64,000 nt of DNA from NCBI GenBank assembly GCA_945928575.1, contig CAMENP010000002.1, forward strand, positions 1 to 64,000, read 5' to 3'. Both the position numbers and the translations under genes were made by a program. Position 1 is the first letter of the stretch, and every line of letters begins with the position of its first letter. This document shows, piece after piece, positions 34,950 through 43,685 of this stretch. The notes beneath the pieces were generated by a model. The model did no database searches. It was not told the DNA's origin and worked only from the letters and a program-made list of their open reading frames with translations. This DNA comes from an uncultured Butyrivibrio sp. (GTDB lineage Bacteria; Bacillota; Clostridia; Lachnospirales; Lachnospiraceae).

Positions 34950-35816
34950 ATGAGAAAAGGAAGATTAATTGTAACTATTATGTTGATTGCGGTATTGACC
35001 GCTATGTTACCGGCAGTTGTAATGGCTGATACAGGCCCGAAACCGTCGGTTGTGGTTTCATTCACAGGAGCAGGAGATGAGGAGTTTTACGGAACCCTGT
35101 TATCAAAGAATGATTCATCGGGGCCGGCACATGTATGGGACGGCAAAGAGGAGACAACAGAGATAAGTCGTAAATTCATTGAGTACAAGGATGCGGACGG
35201 ATATTATTTTCTGCAGAATTTATGGGAATGTTCGGCAGATAAGAACATTGAGTGGACGTATTTTCCACCGTCTGAATTTAAGATACTTTTGTATTTTCCT
35301 GAAAGCGACAGCTTTGTGGTGAGCGGGGCATGTGAAACTTATGCTTTCGACAGCTATTATACGATTGACCTGACATCTGTCAGAAATGGTACGGTTGAAG
35401 CCGGAACACCGACCATTGAAGTCAGGAAAAATTACGATTATAAATGGGAGATCATTTCATTCTTTGCGAGAGTGATTATTACGATTGCAATTGAAATAGG
35501 AATAGCATTGTTGTTTGGCTACCGCAATAAGAAGATACTTATGCTTCTCGCTGTAGTTAATGCTGCAACACAGGTAATCCTGAATGTTCTGTTGAATATA
35601 ATCAATTACAACAACGGTTCGCAGGAATACACAACAATGTACATTATAATGGAAGTATTGGTATTTCTGATAGAAGCTATTATATTTGATATTTTCATAC
35701 CAAGGGTATCTGACGAGGAGAGAAACTTCAAACCGGTTATATACGCGCTCGTAGCTAATGCAGTATCATTTGGAACCGGGCTGGGATTGTCACATCTGAT
35801 ACCGGGAATATTTTAA
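34950..35816 (+). CDS. Secreted-domain/four-helix membrane protein, copy 1
   Basis: The 288-residue protein has a signal peptide ending near VVMA-DTG, an outer domain of about 130 residues (DTGPKPSVVVSFTGAG..., FYGTLLSKNDSSGPAHVW) and then about four membrane helices from residue 170 to the end. The ATG at 34950 follows AAGGAGG. From the signal cleavage site on it is almost identical to the product of 38225-39088, differing at about four residues. Families starting (D/N)xGPKPSV are known in Firmicutes only as hypothetical proteins. It is followed by a lipoprotein gene, as is copy 2. Confidence 0.85.
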   Translation: MRKGRLIVTIMLIAVLTAMLPAVVMADTGPKPSVVVSFTGAGDEEFYGTLLSKNDSSGPAHVWDGKEETTEISRKFIEYKDADGYYFLQNLWECSADKNIEWTYFPPSEFKILLYFPESDSFVVSGACETYAFDSYYTIDLTSVRNGTVEAGTPTIEVRKNYDYKWEIISFFARVIITIAIEIGIALLFGYRNKKILMLLAVVNAATQVILNVLLNIINYNNGSQEYTTMYIIMEVLVFLIEAIIFDIFIPRVSDEERNFKPVIYALVANAVSFGTGLGLSHLIPGIF

Positions 35817-35873
35817 ATTATCTGAGTGCGAAGTATCAATGTGATCATAAAATATTGCAATAGGAGGTTTGCT

Positions 35874-36683
35874 ATGAAAAAAGCTAAATTAGCAGCAATT
35901 ATCGGCTTATCCGTATGCATGTTTGCAAGCGGATGTGCCAGACATGGAAGCACGGGAGCAACAGCAACAGATAGCATAACGGATACAGCAAGTTCAGCAC
36001 AGGTGGATGCTGAGACCGAAACTGAAACAGAGACCGAGGCGATAAGAGAATGTCAGCCGTATTACAGCAATCCGGACGACTGGTATGACGCTGATGGCAA
36101 TATGGTTATGCCTATATCTCTTGATGAGGAAAAGTGGCAGTCATCACCTATTTTTGAAGACAGATGTAATCTTTGTACCATTCCGCAAACCATAATTGAT
36201 AAGGCATCAACAGAAGAACTTGCCAAAATGGTTATTGAGTGCAAGATGAATTATTTAATAGACTTGTACGGTGATGTTGACGAAGGAATGAATACTGTAT
36301 ATAAGAATTTCAATGGAATCAGGGAACTACTGAAAAGAAATGACTGTGGAACAGTAGTCCTTAAACTGTATTCCGAATATACAATTCCGCAGAAAAAGCA
36401 TTTTGATTATTCCTTGATAGATGAAAGTCTTTCGATTGAAGAAATCAATAAACAATTTCAAGAAATATTCAGTAACGAAGAGTATTGCAGACAGATTAAT
36501 GAGGATGCGCTAGTAGGGTATAATCTTCATGTCCCGGAATGGATTCTTACACGACCTGAAGTGATGGGACAATTCAGCGAGGCAGAACGTGAGTCGGTTG
36601 AAGATACTGTAAAACGTAAATACGATGAACTGAATAAAACAGAGTTCAAAGATGAAGGTAATTTTTTCATGGATGCCAGATAA
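35874..36683 (+). CDS. Predicted lipoprotein (family 2), partner of copy 1
   Basis: The 269-residue lipoprotein (lipobox ASGC) has a Thr/Glu-rich linker to about residue 62, then a helical domain including IIDKASTEELAKMVIECKMNYLIDLYGDVDEGMNTVYKNFNGIRELLKRNDCGTVVLKLY-type sequence (residues about 105-165). The lipoprotein at 39119 has the same helical pattern, so the two are diverged paralogues, each following a copy of the four-helix protein. The start at 35874 follows AGGAGG. Function unknown. Confidence 0.82.
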   Translation: MKKAKLAAIIGLSVCMFASGCARHGSTGATATDSITDTASSAQVDAETETETETEAIRECQPYYSNPDDWYDADGNMVMPISLDEEKWQSSPIFEDRCNLCTIPQTIIDKASTEELAKMVIECKMNYLIDLYGDVDEGMNTVYKNFNGIRELLKRNDCGTVVLKLYSEYTIPQKKHFDYSLIDESLSIEEINKQFQEIFSNEEYCRQINEDALVGYNLHVPEWILTRPEVMGQFSEAERESVEDTVKRKYDELNKTEFKDEGNFFMDAR

Positions 36684-36996
36684 GGCCAGAAAAAATAAAA
36701 AAATTTTTAAAAAAGTGTAAGGTTTTTGAAAAAAAAGTGTCTTATTATATGAAGGATTTTTTAATTATCTGAATCTGAAAACACAATTAAATTTCGATCT
36801 GAGCCGGAAAACCGGATTAGATATACATGGTTGTATGCAAATACGCGGGGACGCAATGCTTGCAACTACGACACACAGGTGAAAAACCTGGCATTAACTG
36901 CTTTTGATTTCATGTAAGGTGGAGAAATTTACCTGAGAAAGGAGGAAAATGACAATAGTGGTTTAATGTGGAAGAGTAAAAAGGAGAATTACAAAA
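36684..36996 (+). promoter_or_regulatory. Structured leader region before the C10-type protease gene
   Basis: This 313-bp gap starts with an A/T-rich promoter-like part, then a segment with several short hairpins: CCGG-AAAA-CCGG (36804-36815), ATACA-TGGT-TGTAT (36823-36836), AGGT-GAAAA-ACCT (36877-36889, boundaries approximate) and AGGTGGA-GAAA-TTTACCT (36917-36934). GGGGACGCAA at about 36847-36856 recalls part of the cyclic di-GMP-I riboswitch core, but the full consensus is absent. A cis-regulatory RNA is possible. Confidence 0.35.
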
Positions 36997-38211
36997 ATGA
37001 AAAGATTATCAAAAATAGGGTGTTTAGTAGTAGCGCTTGTAATGCTGTTTTATCAGGGATTTATGGGAACAGTTTCAGCATGCGCATCAGTTGAACAGGT
37101 TGTTGATATTGAAAAGAGAAATTATATAACAGAGCAAGCGGCTTTGTATATAGCAGAAAATTTTGTTGAGGACTCTTGGCTGGATGGATTGTCATATACT
37201 TGGGATGAAAATTCATATTTGAATATTAATATACAGTGTTATGACATGAACGATAACATTTCAGCATATGTTTTTGACGTATCCGACAGCATGACTGAAA
37301 CGAATGAAGGATACATAGTAGTTGGAGCTAGTAGAGTATATTGCCCAATTATAGAATATTCTGAAACGGCCGAATTTCCATTTGAGGAATATTTGGAAGA
37401 TGGAGATAAGCTGATTTATGAGGGAGGTACAAATTATTACGGATATGATAGAACAAATGAACAGCTTTATTTATGTAATCCAGATCATGTAAAAGTCATG
37501 AAACAAGAGATTACTAAAGTTACAAGTTTAAATGAAAAAGTCACGGAACAGTGGGAACAGCTTAATGACTCTAAAATATCACATGCAGAGCAAACTATTG
37601 CAGAAAATGCGGTAAGTGTATATTCTGATTATGGTCGCGCAAGTACAACAAATAAAATAGAAGTAACACCGTTACCTCAAAATTTCTATGTGATGACTAA
37701 ATTTAAAAATGCAACAGGGTATGTAGACAGTTGTTGTGCCCCTACAGCCGCGATAAACTTAATGTTTTATTATTACTGCAAAAATACCTCATATTATTCT
37801 TCGCTTAAAGTGGGGGGAAGTAATGTTGACAATACATTTACTCAAATCAGTAAACTTATGAAAACGGATGAAACCGGAACTAGAAATGATTTAATAGCGC
37901 CAGCTATAAAATCGTATTTAAGAGACAAAACAGCATTTGACAATTCTACAACTAGTTATATGAGCTTAGTGGCGTTAAATGCAACACAGATGGTTAATGA
38001 TTTGAGAAATAATAAACCAGTTATTCTGATTCTGAAGAACCATGAAAGATACGGTAATCATGCTGTTGTATGTGTAGGAATACGAGAGTATGATAATGGA
38101 AATATTTATTATACATTAGCTGATGGATGGTATAATTATTTAAGAACAATGAATGCTTATGGCGGTAATGCAGAATATACTGATGCGGTAAGTGTTCATT
38201 TGTTTAAGTAG
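36997..38211 (+). CDS. Secreted streptopain-like cysteine protease (C10/C39-like)
   Basis: The 404-residue protein has a signal peptide (about 1-28), an N-terminal domain like the inhibitory Spi_C10 prodomain (ISAYVFDVSDSMTETNEGYIVVGASRVYCPIIEYSE, about 79-116) and a papain-fold domain with C246/C247 in GYVDSCCAPTAAINLM and H355 in GNHAVVCVGI. That is the order seen in streptopain-type zymogens. The usual GCGPTA is here SCCAPTA. The gene is clearly more AT-rich than its neighbours, which suggests a separate origin. It may process surface proteins or peptides made by the neighbouring genes. Confidence 0.8.
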   Translation: MKRLSKIGCLVVALVMLFYQGFMGTVSACASVEQVVDIEKRNYITEQAALYIAENFVEDSWLDGLSYTWDENSYLNINIQCYDMNDNISAYVFDVSDSMTETNEGYIVVGASRVYCPIIEYSETAEFPFEEYLEDGDKLIYEGGTNYYGYDRTNEQLYLCNPDHVKVMKQEITKVTSLNEKVTEQWEQLNDSKISHAEQTIAENAVSVYSDYGRASTTNKIEVTPLPQNFYVMTKFKNATGYVDSCCAPTAAINLMFYYYCKNTSYYSSLKVGGSNVDNTFTQISKLMKTDETGTRNDLIAPAIKSYLRDKTAFDNSTTSYMSLVALNATQMVNDLRNNKPVILILKNHERYGNHAVVCVGIREYDNGNIYYTLADGWYNYLRTMNAYGGNAEYTDAVSVHLFK

Positions 38212-38224
38212 GAAGGAGGAGCAT

Positions 38225-39088
38225 ATGAACCTTAAGAAAATTGTAACAATTGTATTGATTGCGTTATTGACCGCTGTGTTACCGGCAGTTGTAATGGCTG
38301 ATACTGGACCGAAACCGTCGGTTGTGGTTTCATTTACAGGGGCAGGAGATGAAGAGTTTTACGGAACTCTGTTATCAAAGAATGATTCATCGGGGCCGGC
38401 ACATGTATGGGACGGCAAAGAGGAGACAACAGAGATAAGTCGCAAATTCATTGAGTACAAGGACACGGACGGATATTATTTTTTGCAGAATTTATGGGAA
38501 TGTTCGGCAGATAAGAACATTGAGTGGACATATTTTCCGCCGTCTGAATTTAAGATACTTTTGTATTTCCCTGAAAGCGACAGTTTTGTGGTGAGCGGGG
38601 CATGCGAAACTTACGCTTTCGACAGCTATTATACGATTGACTTGACATCTGTCAGAAACGGTACGGTCGAAGCCGGAACACCTACAATTGAAGTCAGGAA
38701 AAATTACGATTATAAATGGGAGATCATTTCATTCTTTGCGAGAGTGATTATTACGATTGCAATTGAAATAGGAATAGCATTGTTGTTTGGCTACCGCAAT
38801 AAGAAGATACTTATGCTTCTCGCTGTAGTTAATGCTGCAACACAGGTAATCCTGAATGTTCTGTTGAATATAATCAATTACAACAACGGTTCGCAGGAAT
38901 ACACAACAATGTACATTATAATGGAAGTATTTGTATTTCTGATAGAAGCTATTATATTCGATATTTTCATACCAAGGGTATCTGACGAGGAGAGAAGCTT
39001 CAAACCGGTAATATACGCACTTGTAGCTAATGCAGTATCGTTTGGCGCCGGACTTGGATTGTCACATCTGATACCGGGGATATTTTAA
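38225..39088 (+). CDS. Secreted-domain/four-helix membrane protein, copy 2
   Basis: The 287-residue protein is the near-identical duplicate of the product of 34950-35816. The signal peptides differ (MNLKKIVTIVLIALLTAV here), but after the ADTGPKPSVVV start only about four residues change, for example A/T in EYKDxDG, L/F in MEVxVF, N/S in EERxF and T/G-A in SFGxG. Much of the DNA is identical too, so the copies arose or were homogenised recently. The ATG follows AAGGAGG and a family-2 lipoprotein gene follows, as for copy 1. Confidence 0.87.
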   Translation: MNLKKIVTIVLIALLTAVLPAVVMADTGPKPSVVVSFTGAGDEEFYGTLLSKNDSSGPAHVWDGKEETTEISRKFIEYKDTDGYYFLQNLWECSADKNIEWTYFPPSEFKILLYFPESDSFVVSGACETYAFDSYYTIDLTSVRNGTVEAGTPTIEVRKNYDYKWEIISFFARVIITIAIEIGIALLFGYRNKKILMLLAVVNAATQVILNVLLNIINYNNGSQEYTTMYIIMEVFVFLIEAIIFDIFIPRVSDEERSFKPVIYALVANAVSFGAGLGLSHLIPGIF

Positions 39089-39118
39089 ATTATCCCAAAT
39101 GGAAAAGGAGAAAAACCA

Positions 39119-39835
39119 ATGAGCAAATCCATCAAAAACTTGATTATTGTAGCAGCAATGGCCGCTATTGTATTGTGCGTGGGCTGTCAGAAAAACAACA
39201 GCGATATTGATGAAACTAAAGCTCAGGTAAGTCCGGCAGTATGGGAATGCAGTGAGTCTGAGACCAGAACATACAATGTAATGGCAAAAGAATACGCCGA
39301 TGAACTTAGAAAGAATGAAAGTGATTGGCTGACGGACGGCAAACTCGATCCGTCCAAATTCTCAACCGAATCCGGTGAGTCATATCGTGTCCAGATGCTG
39401 ATGCCGGAAAGCGTGGCGAAGAAACTGGATACCAAGGAATTGCTTGATTTCTGTCTGCAACATTCATCGGTTAAGGATTTTACAGTTTTCAATTCATGGG
39501 AAGAAGGATTCAATAATGTTGTCAATGTAATCAATGTGTTTGATTATATTTTTGCAAGAGACGATATGGCAGGTGTTGTATATAATGCTTATATGGCAAG
39601 GGAAGTTGTGAAAGAAGATGCAACGGCGCAGGGTATAGATAGTGTACTGGAGATTATTCTTGCACAGGATGTCACATATGACGGATTGACGGACGAACAG
39701 CGGAAAGCCGTTATTGCCAAGAAAGACGAATTTAAGAAATGTCGTGAGGACAATGATGTCCGCATATATGGCACTACTTCGATGTTTGGTGCGGCACTTG
39801 AAAGCGGCAGCAAATGGGATTCCATGCTTAAATAG
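39119..39835 (+). CDS. Predicted lipoprotein (family 2), partner of copy 2
   Basis: The 238-residue lipoprotein (lipobox CVGC) has an outer helical domain with VAKKLDTKELLDFCLQ, VFNSWEEGFNNVVNVINVFDYIFARDDMAGVVYNAY, matching the spacing of the lipoprotein at 35874 (xxKASTEELAKMVIE, DEGMNTVYKNFNGIRELLKRNDCGTVVLKLY). The pair thus repeats the same two-gene cassette with the four-helix protein. The start follows AAGGAG. Function unknown. Confidence 0.82.
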   Translation: MSKSIKNLIIVAAMAAIVLCVGCQKNNSDIDETKAQVSPAVWECSESETRTYNVMAKEYADELRKNESDWLTDGKLDPSKFSTESGESYRVQMLMPESVAKKLDTKELLDFCLQHSSVKDFTVFNSWEEGFNNVVNVINVFDYIFARDDMAGVVYNAYMAREVVKEDATAQGIDSVLEIILAQDVTYDGLTDEQRKAVIAKKDEFKKCREDNDVRIYGTTSMFGAALESGSKWDSMLK

Positions 39836-39846
39836 TTGGACCAATG

Positions 39847-39866
39847 CGGGCAGCGCAGTCTGCCCG
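39847..39866 (+). other. Hairpin between a lipoprotein gene and the BtrH-like gene
   Basis: CGGGCAG (39847-39853) and CTGCCCG (39860-39866) form a perfect 7-bp stem with a 6-base loop. No T run follows, so it may be an RNA-processing or partial-termination site that sets different levels for the two parts of the operon. Confidence 0.45.
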
Positions 39867-39893
39867 TGATAATTATAAAAGAGGAGAACGCGG

Positions 39894-40784
39894 ATGGCGG
39901 AAATTATACTGGATTTTAATGAAAAGCCTCCGGTGACAACATACAATCATCATGCTTTTGGCACCGGAATTATATCTTCATATGAAAGCGGAATGAATTG
40001 GATATATGATAACTACATTGATCTGTCATATTATCCGGCAAATGGGCCGTTGACTTTTGAATTTTATATGGATTACATATATTGTCAGCCTGTTTTTGAC
40101 AGGGAAAATATATCAGATGATATGTTGAGTATAATGAAATACAATATTACGGAGCTTATAGAGAATGCAATCAGGCACGGAAAGTATTTTATATGCTGCG
40201 TGGATGAGTATTATATACCTGACAGGGAAGCTTTTGGATTGTATCATTTTAATCACAATCTGCTTATATATGGCATGGATTCATCACGCAAAATCTGGTA
40301 TACGGCGGGTTACAATGAGAGCGGCAAATTCGGAACACAGGAACTGCCGTACAAAACCGTTAAAGCTGCATCACCCAATATGATCAATATCCTCACATTG
40401 CGTAAAGATACACGGTATAAGCTGCATGATACTCATATAGATAATATGATTAACCAGTATAACAAGGTTGTGCCGGCAGAGCGCCTCGGTGCTTTTCCGG
40501 AGGAAGGACAGCTTACCGGAATGGAGGCTGTGGACAGGCTTATTGATGATATATGTGATATGGCAAATGAAAAAGAGCCGGTGGATATGCGGCCGGTGAA
40601 TCTGTTGTATGAACACAGGAGATTAATGACTCTAAGAGAACCTGACAACGGACGGTATGCCGCGATGCTGTCACAGGCAGATATACTGAAGAAAAGAATC
40701 ATGATATACAATATGCGCCGGGCAGATAAGGATATACAGGCAGTGGGTGAGGCCGCGGCACAGATAAAAGGACAGAGATTATGA
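39894..40784 (+). CDS. BtrH-like papain-fold protein (putative acyltransferase)
   Basis: The 296-residue cytoplasmic protein has the pattern GKYFICCVDEYYIPDREAFGLYHFNHNLLIYGMDSSRKIWYTAGYNESGKF (about residues 96-146). It recalls the BtrH N-terminal / C39-like domain found beside carrier proteins in natural-product clusters; BtrH moves an acyl group from the carrier BtrI. H121 would be the catalytic His, but no convincing N-terminal Cys is seen (NHHAFGTGI), so catalysis is uncertain. The C-terminal 120 residues are helical. It overlaps the carrier-protein gene by 4 bp. The family call is by motif memory and moderate. Confidence 0.55.
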   Translation: MAEIILDFNEKPPVTTYNHHAFGTGIISSYESGMNWIYDNYIDLSYYPANGPLTFEFYMDYIYCQPVFDRENISDDMLSIMKYNITELIENAIRHGKYFICCVDEYYIPDREAFGLYHFNHNLLIYGMDSSRKIWYTAGYNESGKFGTQELPYKTVKAASPNMINILTLRKDTRYKLHDTHIDNMINQYNKVVPAERLGAFPEEGQLTGMEAVDRLIDDICDMANEKEPVDMRPVNLLYEHRRLMTLREPDNGRYAAMLSQADILKKRIMIYNMRRADKDIQAVGEAAAQIKGQRL

Positions 40785-41041
40785 CGAAGGAAGAATATTA
40801 TACAATAGTTAAAAACAATGCAACACATATTAATGAAGAGTTGAATGTAACGGATGATTTGCATCTTGTTGATGATCTTGCTTTTGATTCGCTTGACTAT
40901 ACACAGTTTATACTTGACGTAGAGGCTGCGGCGGGAATTGATTTTCTTAATGATGACCTGCTTCTTGGAGAGCTGTCAACGGTAGGGCATATGTGGGCAA
41001 TAATAAGACAAAGGATGGGAGAGTGTGCTGATGAATTATGA
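40781..41041 (+). CDS. Acyl/peptidyl carrier protein
   Basis: The 86-residue carrier protein has the phosphopantetheine site S37 in LAFDSLDYTQFILDVE, preceded by the usual LHLVDDL and followed by an acidic helix II. It is not the FabD-linked fatty-acid ACP: it is isolated from fatty-acid genes and coupled to a BtrH-like gene (4-bp overlap) and to a PaaK-type ligase gene (11-bp overlap). It probably carries the acid activated by one of the two ligases in this locus. Confidence 0.9.
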   Translation: MTKEEYYTIVKNNATHINEELNVTDDLHLVDDLAFDSLDYTQFILDVEAAAGIDFLNDDLLLGELSTVGHMWAIIRQRMGECADEL

Positions 41042-42296
41042 TAAGGCAGACCGTGTGGCGCGTAAGGCATATAAAGATGTGCCGTTGTATATTAATCGAA
41101 GCATGGATAATAATGAAGAAATAAACATACATAATGTATCAATCATCAAGAAAGAAGACTTGATTGACAGGCAGGATGAATGTCTGGAGCCGGCGGCATA
41201 TATGGATTATATGCAGAACAAACTTATATGCTTAAGAACATCGGGGTCGACAGGACATTATCTTCAGATTATGTGGAAAATGTCGGATTATCAACATTCA
41301 ATGGCTGAATTGTGGCTGCGACGGATTAAATATTACGGAATAAGGCCTGATTCCAGACTTGCCTGTTTCTTTACGGATAACAGATTTGAAGAAGATAAGA
41401 ATTATGTCAGGAAAAATAATGAGCTGGCGATTTCAAAATTACTTATTCTGCCGGAGACGATAGATGAAGCTTACCGGATGGTTATGGATTGGAATCCGGA
41501 ATGGATGATTCTCCAGCCGAGTACGGCGGCAGTTCTTGTTGAATATATTAAGAGAACCGGAGCTGGAACGCCTGATGCGCTTAAGTATATAGAATTTACC
41601 GGTGAAATTCTTACTGATGATCTGAGAGCGGCTGTGCAGGATGTTTTTAACTGCCGGACCGCCGACCAGTATGGTGCCAATGAGGTCAATTCAATTGCCT
41701 ATGAATGTCCGTGCGGTAACAAACACATCATGTCTTCCAATGTAATGGTGGAAATTGCAGATGAGAATAATAATATAATATGCGATAGCATTACGCCATC
41801 GGATTGTACCGAAAGCGGCCGCATAATTCTTACATCACTTACCAACACAGCCATGCCGTTCATACGATACGATATTGGCGATGTCGGAAAGATAATATGG
41901 GAGCCGTGCAAATGTGGCAATCATAATCCGATACTCTGTCTTTCCGGCGGACGCTGTAATGATTACATATATCTGAATGAGACTGATCGTATAAGTCCGT
42001 ATATACTGGTTGCGATATTTGATAAAGTTAATATGATTCTCGACGGGGCGATAATCCAGTTTTATGTGGAGCAGACGGCATATGATGAATTTAATATCAC
42101 ACTGTATACAGATGGAGATGTGTATGAAGATGAGGTAAGTGACACATTCATGTCATGCATTGATAATGAATGTCTCAAACACATGAAATATCATATCACA
42201 TACACGGAACACTCGATAAATACCGGAACTAACGGGAAATACACATATTTTAGGAATAGGGTGATTAACCGATTGGTCTATGACGAACTAAAGTGA
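41031..42296 (+). CDS. Adenylate-forming ligase, PaaK/CapK-like
   Basis: The 421-residue ANL enzyme is of the phenylacetate-CoA ligase type. It has LRTSGSTGHYLQI (P-loop-like A3), ILQPSTAAVLVEYI, EFTGEILTDDLRAAVQDVF, DQYGANEVNSIAYECPCG, and the linker FIRYDIGDVGKI. Cysteine pairs CPCG and CKCG suggest a zinc site as in some PaaK homologues. ATG at 41031 follows GGGAG; GTG at 41025 is the alternative. Its probable role is to load an aromatic or other acid on the carrier protein encoded just before it. Confidence 0.85.
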   Translation: MNYDKADRVARKAYKDVPLYINRSMDNNEEINIHNVSIIKKEDLIDRQDECLEPAAYMDYMQNKLICLRTSGSTGHYLQIMWKMSDYQHSMAELWLRRIKYYGIRPDSRLACFFTDNRFEEDKNYVRKNNELAISKLLILPETIDEAYRMVMDWNPEWMILQPSTAAVLVEYIKRTGAGTPDALKYIEFTGEILTDDLRAAVQDVFNCRTADQYGANEVNSIAYECPCGNKHIMSSNVMVEIADENNNIICDSITPSDCTESGRIILTSLTNTAMPFIRYDIGDVGKIIWEPCKCGNHNPILCLSGGRCNDYIYLNETDRISPYILVAIFDKVNMILDGAIIQFYVEQTAYDEFNITLYTDGDVYEDEVSDTFMSCIDNECLKHMKYHITYTEHSINTGTNGKYTYFRNRVINRLVYDELK

Positions 42297-42523
42297 AATA
42301 TAAGGATACATAAAAGAAGAAATCTCAACTGTAAAATCAGTTTAGATATATTTTAGTACAAAAGTAAATATATAGGAAAATATACTTTTGACTATTGAAA
42401 AGGTTACAAGTCCTGAATGATTGCTATTATGTATATGACAAATTTTTGTCAAGGGAAAGGAGGAAGAACGTAATAGCTGTTATTTCAAAAAGCTGAAAAT
42501 TTTAAGACAAGGAGAATAGACTT
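42297..42523 (+). promoter_or_regulatory. Intergenic region with a 7+7 palindrome
   Basis: TGACAAA-TT-TTTGTCA (42436-42451) is a 7-bp inverted repeat with a 2-bp centre, shortly before GGAAAGGAGG. A TATTAT at 42425-42430 just before it could be a -10, with GTTACA (42403-42408) as a poor -35. The palindrome is a candidate operator for the two lipoprotein genes downstream. Confidence 0.4.
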
Positions 42524-43660
42524 ATGAGAATTAACAAAAACATAATAATTGTTCCTATGATAACAGCAATGCTGTTGATGTTGACCGGATGTACCAGCCA
42601 TAAAGCATTGCAGCAGGAAAGTAAGACCGGCGGCGCTGCAGAAACGCTTACAACAGACAATGACGAATCAACAAAGTCTGTTGAGGAAAGCAGCGAGAAC
42701 GAATCAGACGTAAATGTTACAATTAAAGATATATCATATGATGATTTTATCGAAATGCGTATGGAGGATAAAATGCAATATGACGATTACGCGATTATTG
42801 TAGAAAATGATGCGCTCACTTATGAGCAGAGACAGAGGCTTTTGTGGGGAGATGAGCAGATAAATCTGACAGCCAAATCATTTTATCCTGATTTTGAAAT
42901 CGGCTGGGCAAGAGTTGACGGGAAACTTTGCAGAACGTTTACCAATAAAGAATACAACATTACGGTAAGTGAGACATATAACTGGGATGAAAATAAAACG
43001 GTCTGGATTTCTAACCAGGATAAGACAGTTCAAGTTGATGTGCATGATATTTTTTGTGAAAATATGAAAGGATATGTTTTGGAAGAACGACTTTTTATGA
43101 TGGATGTCACAGGCGACGGGGTTAAAGAAATTATTATACGTAATGATGTAAACGACTTTATGTCATTTCCAAGTAATGTAACGATAATAAATCCGTATAC
43201 GTTGGAGGAGATAAAATTTGATAAGGACAGCTATGATCAGTATATCGAGAACAATATGACGGTGAAATATAATCGTGGAAGCAAGGACAATCTGATACAG
43301 TATGAGGTCAGTTCACAGAACGGAGACAGATTAGCCGGAGAAGTTGAAGTAAATGATGTCACGCCGTATGAGGGATGGAGTTATGAGACGGATTCGCCGC
43401 TTTCAGATCAAGTGGTGATAAAGGATAATAAAATATATGTGTATTATATTTTGACCTTTGTGGATAAAAATATGCAATGTTACTATTTTGGCATCGCGCA
43501 AATAGAACTTAGTTATGATAAGAATACGAATTCGATGGTACCGTCCGGAGAAATATCGTTAAGTAAATACAGTGATGAAACGCTGGATGAGTTAGACGAA
43601 AGTAAGAGAATTTATGATGAAAACTGGACATGGAACAAGGATAATATATTGAGTTATTAA
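42524..43660 (+). CDS. Predicted lipoprotein with a DxTGDGxxE motif (family 1)
   Basis: The 378-residue lipoprotein (lipobox LTGC) has an acidic Ser/Glu linker to about residue 70. The mature domain includes WGDEQINLTAKSFYPDFEIGWARVDGKLCRTFTNKE and LEERLFMMDVTGDGVKEIIIRND, closely parallel to the next gene's WGDDLHGYAQLYYPGFTLGYTEDNGSYLRTYTNTDE and YERLFMYDITGDGRDEIIIRQ. It probably folds as a beta-rich module with a calcium-binding loop. It starts after AAGGAG. Function unknown. Confidence 0.83.
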   Translation: MRINKNIIIVPMITAMLLMLTGCTSHKALQQESKTGGAAETLTTDNDESTKSVEESSENESDVNVTIKDISYDDFIEMRMEDKMQYDDYAIIVENDALTYEQRQRLLWGDEQINLTAKSFYPDFEIGWARVDGKLCRTFTNKEYNITVSETYNWDENKTVWISNQDKTVQVDVHDIFCENMKGYVLEERLFMMDVTGDGVKEIIIRNDVNDFMSFPSNVTIINPYTLEEIKFDKDSYDQYIENNMTVKYNRGSKDNLIQYEVSSQNGDRLAGEVEVNDVTPYEGWSYETDSPLSDQVVIKDNKIYVYYILTFVDKNMQCYYFGIAQIELSYDKNTNSMVPSGEISLSKYSDETLDELDESKRIYDENWTWNKDNILSY

Positions 43661-43685
43661 ATAATACAATAGAAATGACAACATA

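Noticed and set aside
36841-36905. Cyclic di-GMP-I (GEMM) riboswitch
   Set aside because: GGGGACGCAA resembles the core, but the P2 hairpin with its tetraloop and the matching 3' half are not found in the right order.
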